The translations under genes and the position numbers were made by a program. The notes under the pieces were generated by a model. That model was not told the DNA's origin and made no database searches. It saw only the letters and a list, made by a program, of their open reading frames with translations. A stretch of DNA of 64,000 bases, taken from positions 14,296,858-14,360,857 of the forward strand of contig CM028898.1 of NCBI GenBank assembly GCA_016801885.1, in the 5' to 3' direction. This DNA is from Toxotes chatareus (taxonomy: Eukaryota > Chordata > Actinopteri > Toxotidae). Numbering within the stretch: position 1 is the stretch's first letter; each line of letters begins with the position of its first letter. Of the stretch, positions 38,001-45,427 are shown piece after piece.

Positions 38001-39984
38001 TTGACTTTTTGCCATACTATACTATGACGTTTTTTATGACATTTTGAGGTCAAAAAAATTTTGACTTTTTTGGCCGAAAAAACGCCATACTATACTATGA
38101 TGTTTTTTATGACATTTTGAGGTGAAAAATTTTTGAGGTTAAAAAAACGCCATACTATACTATGACGTTTTTTTTATGACATTTTGAGGTCAAAAAATTT
38201 TGACTTTTTTGCCAAAAACGCCATACTATACTATGATGTTTTTTATGACATTTTGAGGTCAAAAAAATTTTGACTTTTTTGTCGAAAAAACGCCATACTA
38301 TACTATGACGCGTTTTTTATGACATTTTGAGGTCACAAAAATTTTGACTTTTTGGCGAAAAAACGCCATACTTTACTATGACGTTTTTTATGACATTTTG
38401 AGGTCAAAAAATTTTTTGACTTTTTTGGCCAATTTTGACGCCTTACTATACTATGACGTTTTTACTTTTTGACGTTTTTATGACATTTTGAGGTCAAAAA
38501 TTTTTTGAATTTTTTGGTCTAAAAAACGCCATACTATACTGTGACGTTTTTTATGACATTTTGAGGTCAATAAAAATTTTGACTTTTTGGCGAATAAAAC
38601 GCCATACTATACTATGACGTTTTTTATGACATTTTGAAGTCAAAAATTTTTTGACTTTTTTGTCAATTTTTTGACGCCTTTACTATACTATGACGTTTTT
38701 TATGACATTTTGAGGTCAAAAATTTTTGACTTTTTTTGTTCAAAAAAAACGCCATATACTATACTATGACGTTTTTTATGACATTTTGAGGTCAAAAATT
38801 TTTGACTTTTTTGTCGAAAAAACGCCATACTATACTATGACGTTTTTATGACATTTTGAGGTCAAAAATTTTTGACTTTTTTTGGGCGAAAAAAACGCCA
38901 TACTATACTATGACGTTTTTTATGACATTTTGAGGTCAAAAAAATTTATGACTTTTTTTGTCCGATTTTGACGCCTTACTATACTATGACGTTTTTAAAG
39001 ACATTTTGAGGTCAAAAAAAATTTTGACTTTTTTTGTCCGATTTTGACGCCTTACTATACTATGACGTTTTTTATGACATTTTGAGGTCGAAAAATTTTT
39101 TGACTTTTTTTGTCCGAAAAAAACGCCTTACTATACTATGACGTTTTGTATGACATTTTGAGGTCGAAAAATTTTTTTACTTTTTTTGTCCGATTTTGAC
39201 GCCTTACTATAGTATGACGTTTTTTATGAATTTTGAGGTCGAAAAAATATTTGACTTTTTTTTTTCCGAAAAAAACGCCATACTATACTATGACGTTTTT
39301 TGTGACATTTTGAGGTCGAAAATTTTTTTGACTTTTTTTGTCCGTAAAAAACGCCTCACTATACTATGACGTTTTTTATAACATTTTGAGGTCGAAAATT
39401 TTTTGACTTTTTTTGTCCGATTTTGACGCCTTACTATACTATGACGTTTTTAATGACATTTTGAGGTCGAAAAAATTTTTGACTTTTTTTGCCCGAAAAA
39501 AACGCCATACTATACTATGACGTTTTTAATGACATTTTGAGGTCGAAAAAAAATTTGACTTTTTTTGTCCGAAAAAGACGCCTTACTATACTATGACGTT
39601 TTTTATGACATTTTGAGGTCAAAAAAAATTTTGACTTTTTTTGGCCGAATAAAACGGCGTACTATACTATGACGTTTTTTCTGAGATTTTCAGGTCAAAA
39701 AAAATTTTGACTTTTTTTGCCCAAAAAAAACGCCATACTATACTATGACGTTTTTTATGACATTTTGAGGTTAAAAAATTTTTTTGACTTTTTTTGGCCG
39801 AAAAAAACGCCATACTATACTATGACGTTTTTTAGGACATTTTGAGGTAAAAAAAAAATTTGACTTTTTTTGTCCGATTTTGACGCCTTACTATACTATG
39901 ACCATTTTTATGACATTTTGAGGCCGTTCTAAAATCGAATTTTTTTTGCCGTTTTTGACACCTTACTATTCTATGACCATTTTT
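14023..39984 (+). repeat. ~26-kb AT-rich tandem satellite, monomer about 74-78 bp
   Basis: Head-to-tail monomers follow the order CGCCATACTATACTATGACG, TTTTTTATGACATTTTGAGG, TCAAAAAAATTTTTGAC, TTTTTTTGGCCGAAAAAAA. Spacing between successive CGCC words that I counted is 74-78 bp, so the length gives roughly 340 copies. Two junction variants mix through the array: GGCCGAAAAAAACGCCATAC (type A) and GTCCGATTTTGACGCCTTAC (type B). Each monomer holds a palindrome GTCAAAAAATTTTTTGAC and a TTTTGAGGTCAAAA near-palindrome. Short open frames on both strands (up to 120 codons, minus strand) come from a period close to 26 codons and are not genes. No unrelated insertion was seen anywhere inside. Variation is mostly in A and T run lengths. 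Confidence 0.97.
30200..39560 (+). repeat. Higher-order repeat of about 3.0-3.3 kb within the satellite
   Basis: Rare monomer variants recur in order at this spacing. GAGGTCGAAAAA blocks occur at 32920-33240, 36125-36520 and 39085-39550. GAATTTTTTTGGTCTAAAAA-type monomers with ACTGTGACG occur near 31687, 32290, 34888, 35565 and 38505. TTTTTAAAGACATTTTGAGG occurs near 32829, 36024 and 38993. TATGAGGTTTTTT with GAGGTGAAAA occurs near 30207, 33518 and others. This shows segmental amplification of about 40 monomers at a time, roughly three copies. Confidence 0.7.
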
Positions 39985-40037
39985 ATGACATTTTGAGGCC
40001 AAAAAAAGTTATATTTTTGTTGGCCTCAAAATGTCAT
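39985..40037. repeat. Perfect 18-bp palindrome arms at the right edge of the satellite
   Basis: ATGACATTTTGAGGCCAA (39985-40002) and its exact reverse complement (40020-40037) flank a 17-nt loop. The second arm is the start of a monomer in minus orientation, so the array reverses direction here before ending at about 40058. Confidence 0.92.
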
Positions 40038-40058
40038 AAAAAAATGTCTTTTTTTGGC

Positions 40059-40491
40059 CGCAGTTAATTAGCTCCATCTCAAAAAATACATGCCAAGAGT
40101 AGCAGAGCAGGGTGTTCAGGAAAGAAAAATCACAACAACGAGAGAAAACAAGAAAGCAAGCCAAGAGACAGTAGGACCAGTCAGAAACATGTCTGCACAC
40201 AAGCCACATTTGAAATGGCCCTTGATTTCTTTTCTTTTTTTTTAATCCACTTACAACAAAGAGCTCTGAGAACACACAACCGCTGAAGTGTGTCCCTCAC
40301 TCCCACAGGATGGCGCTCTATCCTCACCAGCAGCACCTTCACTTCCTCCACCCCACATACACCTACAACACTCTCACTCACACCCACAAAGTGTAAAATT
40401 AGTGCACACATAAGTGTAGAAAGAGTCAATTTTGTTTTTTGTATTTTTGAAGGAAAAGTCAAATACCAAAAGATACACATTGCATGTTTTT
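40059..40491 (-). repeat. Right flank of the satellite with the inverted copy of 10345-10595
   Basis: 40193-40430 is the reverse complement of part of the putative noncoding gene. Shared words on the minus strand include GTGAAGGTGCTGCTGGTGAG, GGATAGAGCGCCATCCTG and GAGCTCTTTGTTGTAAGTGG. The donor-like GTAAGTGG is kept. 40059-40192 is unique sequence with nothing recognised. The copy ends about 60 bp beyond the syt15 polyadenylation signal. Confidence 0.8.
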
Positions 40492-40497
40492 TTTATT
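40492..40497 (-). terminator. Polyadenylation signal of syt15
   Basis: AATAAA on the minus strand, about 40 nt beyond the syt15 stop codon, giving a very short 3' UTR. The duplicated flank of the satellite begins immediately beyond. Confidence 0.55.
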
Positions 40498-40536
40498 TTT
40501 AACTTTTATAATTTCATCACATGTGTGGTTTGGGTG

Positions 40537-43095
40537 TCAAGTGGCCCTGCCCAGTCCGTGCCACAACTTGACCGGCTCCTGTGGTGTGTTGACCATGTCC
40601 ATCCAGTGCTGCAGCTGTGGGCCCCTGGCATACATGAAAGGACCTAATACCAGAACTCCCAGCAGGGCTGGAGGCTCTGGGACAAACGTGAAGACAGAAG
40701 CAAGGGGAGTAAGTGTGTTAGCTCAAAACCCGTGAAATCATTCAGTTGTCAGATGATTGCACTAACTGCTGCTTGTTTGTCATGATTTTTTGAATCAGTG
40801 AATGGTTAATGAAAGGTTGAATAAATCATGAAGCTGATAATCGACTTCTCACCTGAGCGGATGTCATTTGGCTGCTGCAGCTCAAACCTTAGACAGGCCT
40901 CATCCAAGTGCTGCGAGCGGAGTTTAAAGGTCATCCTGTGGTTGAAGTATGGGTCGGTTTCACCTTTCACCGCACAGCTACGCTTGATCTTCACCACCTG
41001 AGTGTGTATCTGTAAGCTCACCTGGAGACACACACCTGGGAAACACACAGGTGGTGCATTATTATGTTTTTTTTTACGTCGGACCATTGAAATGGCTGTA
41101 TGAGATAAACATGTTGCACACAAATGGACAAATCCACACGCTTTTCCATGCCCTGGACGACCGTCTCTACCTGTGTCTGTCAGCAGCTGCAGCCCTCGAG
41201 CCCTCAAAACCACCACAGAGAGGCGCTGCAGAGTCGGACTGTAGCTGAGAGATATCTGCACATCACCCAGCTCTGAACACTGAGTGAGATGCGAGATGAC
41301 ACAATGTTTATGAGCTTGTTTGAGCAATTTTGTGCACATGCATCCATATTGTGTGCATTTTGGTGTGTACCTGTGTGTCGTCCTCGGTCTCTAGGTCTCT
41401 CCAGAGCACCCTGCCGGCCTGACCGAGCTCCCCCTCCAGAGGAAACAGCACCCTGCCCACAGCGTGGCGTTTGCCGTCTTGTTCCACACTCAGCACGCAC
41501 ACACTCAGGGTGCTCTGAGGCACACACACTCCTGACACCTGTGGAGGAAATATACACACGTTTCCTCAAAATGAATCAACAACAACAACAAAACAGACAA
41601 TAAGCACAAAAAAAAGTTCCTCGCCTGGAAAATAAAGCAGTCGTTGAACTCCGGGTCAGGCCCCGTGCCTCGGGCCTTGGCCTGGCGCGGCCGCCGGTCA
41701 TCAGGCAGAAGCCGGAGCTCCACCAGTGTGACATTGCCGTGGAAACGGGGAGGGAGGTTTCCCAGACGGAGCAAAGAGACCGTGAGCTGCTCGCTGCTGT
41801 GTCGATACTCCACAGAGAAGCACAGGCGGGTGGCCATGCCGGGTGGAGGGGCCACCACCTCGTTCAGAGGGGGGACAGAGTAGAGACCAGCAAGCACCGT
41901 CCCCACTGGGTACCAGCCTGATGGAAAATGGTAAATATAGACTACTGGTGGTTTACTGTATGTATGGAGGGTTGCAACAAAGGATTATTCCTTCGATTAA
42001 TTGATAGATGATTTGTCAGAAAAGAGAAAAATGCCCTTTTCCCTCACCTCAAAGTCCAAACCAAGAAAAGTTTACTATCATTTATGATGAAGTATCAAAT
42101 ACTGACATTTGAGAATCTGGAACCAACAAATCTTGGTTTGGGTTTTTTCTGTCAGTCAATAACTAAATTTATCATCATAGATCTGTGCTCCATGGAGATT
42201 AGTTTTAAGTTAACAGGACTGATTTTGATGAGGATGAGGTTTATGATTTTGCTGTTAAATTTCATAATGACTATAACCATCTTACAGTCAAATAAAAGGC
42301 AGTAATGACCTACTCCTTACTGAGAGTGAACCACGATGGGCCAGTATGTCCCGTCGAGTCTCCATCTTCATCTCCACCTCCTCTTTCTCCTCCGTCTCCT
42401 CCATCTGCAGATCACCGTGCTTTCGTGTTGTGAATCGAGGAGGCAAGGTGAAAGGGATCTCACTGGGCCTTTTACGCAGACAACAATGTTATTAACTGAC
42501 CTCTGCATCAGCTTAAATATCAACACACTGGGCTCAGCTTCACTGTGATACACTGGTGTAACTGGTAGATATATGATTATTATGAGTCCTTGTCAGTGTC
42601 AGTATCAGGTCTTAAAACTACATGTCCCAAAAACCTCCAGGTGCTTCCCAGTGTTTCATCACTGCTTTGGTCCTGTTTGTGTCTGAAAACCGCAGCTGTT
42701 TTGCTGCTTTTGTCCCATGCAGTGGTTTAGGGGTTAGTGATTATTACGAGTTAAGACCGCCACTGTATGTTTTAACATGAAAAGTGTTTTGTGGTACTAA
42801 CATGGCCCAGGAGTGACTCTGAGAGACCGGGATCACCGGAGCAGAGCATGCTGGTACTGAGGGCACAGTGGAGAGCAGCTCCGAGTACTGACTCTGGTCT
42901 TTCCTCCTCCTCCACAGATAGCACACCATCAGACCCAACAGCAGCAGTGACAGGAGACCCACGGAGAGACCAGCAGCCAACAGTGACACCTTGTCTGAAC
43001 AAACAAACACATAAACAAGGAAAATAATCACAAAACCTTTGGCAGACGTTGGGTCTAATGTAGTTTTCTGCTTACCTGACATGCTTACCTGTCAT
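40537..43095 (-). CDS. syt15: Synaptotagmin-15
   Basis: Eight minus-strand exons encode about 415 residues (human about 421): 43095-43089, 42994-42802, 42468-42314, 41917-41625, 41538-41371, 41279-41171, 41035-40853 and 40676-40537. Order: a very short N-terminus; one membrane segment (SLLAAGLSVGLLSLLLLGLM) with Cys and RRRK behind it; a linker with PFTLPPRF; C2A from LCFSVEYRHSSEQLTVSLL through DPEFNDCFIFQVS; and C2B from GDVQISLSYSPTLQRLSVVV to LGPFMYARGPQLQHW and the WHxL motif (KLWHGLGRAT) of synaptotagmins. The Ca2+-binding Asp set is largely absent, as in SYT15, so Ca2+-independent membrane trafficking is expected. Exon 4 ends in a GC donor (CAG|GCGAGG). Exon 3 has two donors, and only the second (A|GTAGGT) keeps frame. 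The gene lies next to gprin2, as in human. Confidence 0.87.
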
Positions 43096-43679
43096 GGAGA
43101 ACAAAATTCTCTCTGTCTCTTTGAACAGTGGAGACAGATGGTCCGAAGCTGAAGATACCTCCCACCATTAGTTATTAAAAGTGAGAGTGTAGTGTGGCAG
43201 TGGAGAGTAGAGAGAGACTGACACAGCTGGCTGATTCTCACCATGTCATGCTGCTATCTGGCTTTTTGGCTCATAAACCTTTAAAGGAACCACCGCTGAA
43301 CAGTCTGTGAACTCTGCTATATAATGTCCTCTCAAGTAAAGAAAATAACCCGAATGATGCCATTAAGATATTTGTTGCATTAACGTAAATGTAGGATCCA
43401 GGGTTTTTAGAACATGAGACCAGAGAATAAGAGTCAGGTTGGCAGCCTGAGCTTTCAGCCCCATCTTGTGGAGAAACTCAGTTGCTGGTTACAGCACTCA
43501 ACTGGTTTTCTTGCTGTATGGAAATAAATGGAAACCAAAGGCTGTCTCAGGAGGAAAATACATTAACAATCTGAGACTCTACAGCATAAATTCACAAATG
43601 CTTTATGTAATTTATGGTTGAGGAGCTAAAAATTGCATTGACAGTGTGGTAAGTTTTTGTCTCTTTGCTTCCTTTGATT

Positions 43680-43985
43680 TTCAGCCTCACCAGTGTCCTG
43701 GTTCTACGTGGCAAAGACAGACAGCCCACCACTTTGGTCTAAACTGAAATATCTCAACAACTACATGAAGGATTGCCATGAAATTTGATACAGATATACA
43801 TAGTCTCCACAGGATGTATCCCTCTGGCTTTGATGAACCCCTGACTTTTCCTTTAGTGCCACCAGCAAGTTAAAGTTATCACTTATCCTGTGAAATATCT
43901 AAAGATCTCCTACATGGATCAGCAGGGTGATTACTGACTTTGGTTTATGACCAAATACCTGCAAAACTAAGGTAAATAACTGTAC
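43680..43985. mobile_element. Fragment of a common teleost interspersed repeat
   Basis: The stretch has AAATATCTCAACAACTACAT, GGATTGCCATGAAATTTG, CCCCTGACTTTTCCTTTAG, TGCCACCAGCAAGTTAAAG and GGTTTATGACCAAATACC in the order typical of a very abundant nonautonomous fish repeat. It is about 300 bp, diverged, with no intact ends. Confidence 0.65.
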
Positions 43986-45106
43986 ATATGTTTAATATGA
44001 CGGCCCTGACAACTGATCTGATCTTAACCCAGATCAAAATACTCATTATCCACTCATCCACCCACTGTTGTTTCACTCGCACACTCATGCACACACACTC
44101 ACACTGTTCAGAGATTGGACGGCAGCTAACAGGATCACAGTTAATCCTCGGAGCTAAAGGCAGAGTAATGGCCCTCTCTCTCACACGCACACCTACACAT
44201 GTACACATCACTGACAACGAGAAATCCTCACATTCACACCGATGCCAACTTCAACATGAGGTCCATTTGAGAGAGAAGAGACAGAGCAGAAGATCCGGCT
44301 GAAGCAAAGTCACAGGAAAAGGGAACTGAGTGTGTTTGAGACTGTGCAGGCCGCTGGGACCAGGAAAGGCAATCTTCTTAAGAGGTGAGGGAGGAAGAGT
44401 GGGAGGAATGAGGGGAGGAAGGGGAGAAGGCATTTAGCACTGCTTGCTCTGTGTTAGGGCAGAGGACAAAGCAGGCCACAAGGCGTGAATTTCAAGGTAA
44501 AAGGTTATTTTTCTGGTTTATCTGACATCAGTTATGCATGTTTGCGTATATGAACAGTCTCATAGGTGGATTAACTGGGTGTTTGTTCTTCCAGTACTGA
44601 CAAAGTACAAGGTAGTTTTAAGGGTATCTGCAGGTTAACTGTGGTCGGAACACCTGTTTAGGACAGAGGTGAATTAGACAGTTGCAGTAGGCTGTTAGTT
44701 TTTCACATAAATGTGGATCCCACAACGTAACACTGATGTTCAACAAGAAGGGACTGGATAACTGGCATAATCTGCATTTTGCAAAAAAAAATGCACAAAA
44801 GAACTAAATGAAGCATAACGTGTGCACTGCTTCTATTAGAAAATAAGAAAAAAACAAGTTAACTCTATTTTTTATAACCTCCATCATCCGTCTTTCTTTC
44901 TCTCTTTGTCTCTTTTGCTTCTTTGTCTTCTGTCGACTGAGGGCCAAATGCTCTTTTAAATCTGTCTCTATCAATCTACATTTTGTCTTAACAATCAAAT
45001 AATCTGGATTGTGTAATCCCATTAGGCTAATCTGGGAGTGCTTGTGAGTGTCTGTGCACTGACTGGGATGAGGGTATGTTTCAGAGTCAGAAAGCAAGAA
45101 AAGAAT

Positions 45107-45190
45107 AAAGGAATAGTTTAACATTTTGGGAACTACCCTTGTTTGCTTTCTTGCCAAGAGTTAGGTGAGACGATTGACACCACTGTACTG
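45107..45190. mobile_element. Short fragment of the repeat family also present at 5127
   Basis: AGGAATAGTTTAACATTTTG, TTTGCTTTCTTGCCAAGAG and TTAGGTGAGACGATTGACAC match the opening of this fish repeat as I remember it. Confidence 0.5.
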
Positions 45191-45427
45191 TTGAATCCTT
45201 TAAAACTCGCTGATTGAATGTTATATTTTAATTAATTAATGCTCCACAATTGGTTGTGTAAATAAGCAACTGTTAAGCTAAATCAAAAGTTCAGCATATC
45301 AGTCTAAAAGGCGATATTGGTTGACATGGTTTGTTTCTGCTGCCCCAAAAAAAAGTTCTTGAAAGTTTATGGATAAGGATCAATTGAACACTAAAAATGT
45401 ATGTCTTCGCAGGTTGGTACTGTTGTC

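Larger units (their letters stand above)
43096..45427. other. Region between the heads of syt15 and gprin2
   Basis: The two genes are divergent, so this 2.3-kb stretch should hold both promoters. A GA-rich segment at 44245-44450, a CA-rich patch at 44080-44110 and two repeat fragments are visible. A 5' noncoding gprin2 exon probably exists, since TTCGCAG at 45406-45412 looks like an acceptor just before the start codon, but I could not place it. Confidence 0.55.

Noticed and set aside
14023..39984. CRISPR-like regular array
   Set aside because: Monomers are directly adjacent with no unique spacers, the DNA is vertebrate nuclear, and variation is within the repeat.
13950..40058. The whole satellite as one giant transposon with terminal inverted repeats
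   Set aside because: Both edge monomers are in the same (minus) orientation, so the left edge is not the reverse complement of the right edge, and no target-site duplication was seen.
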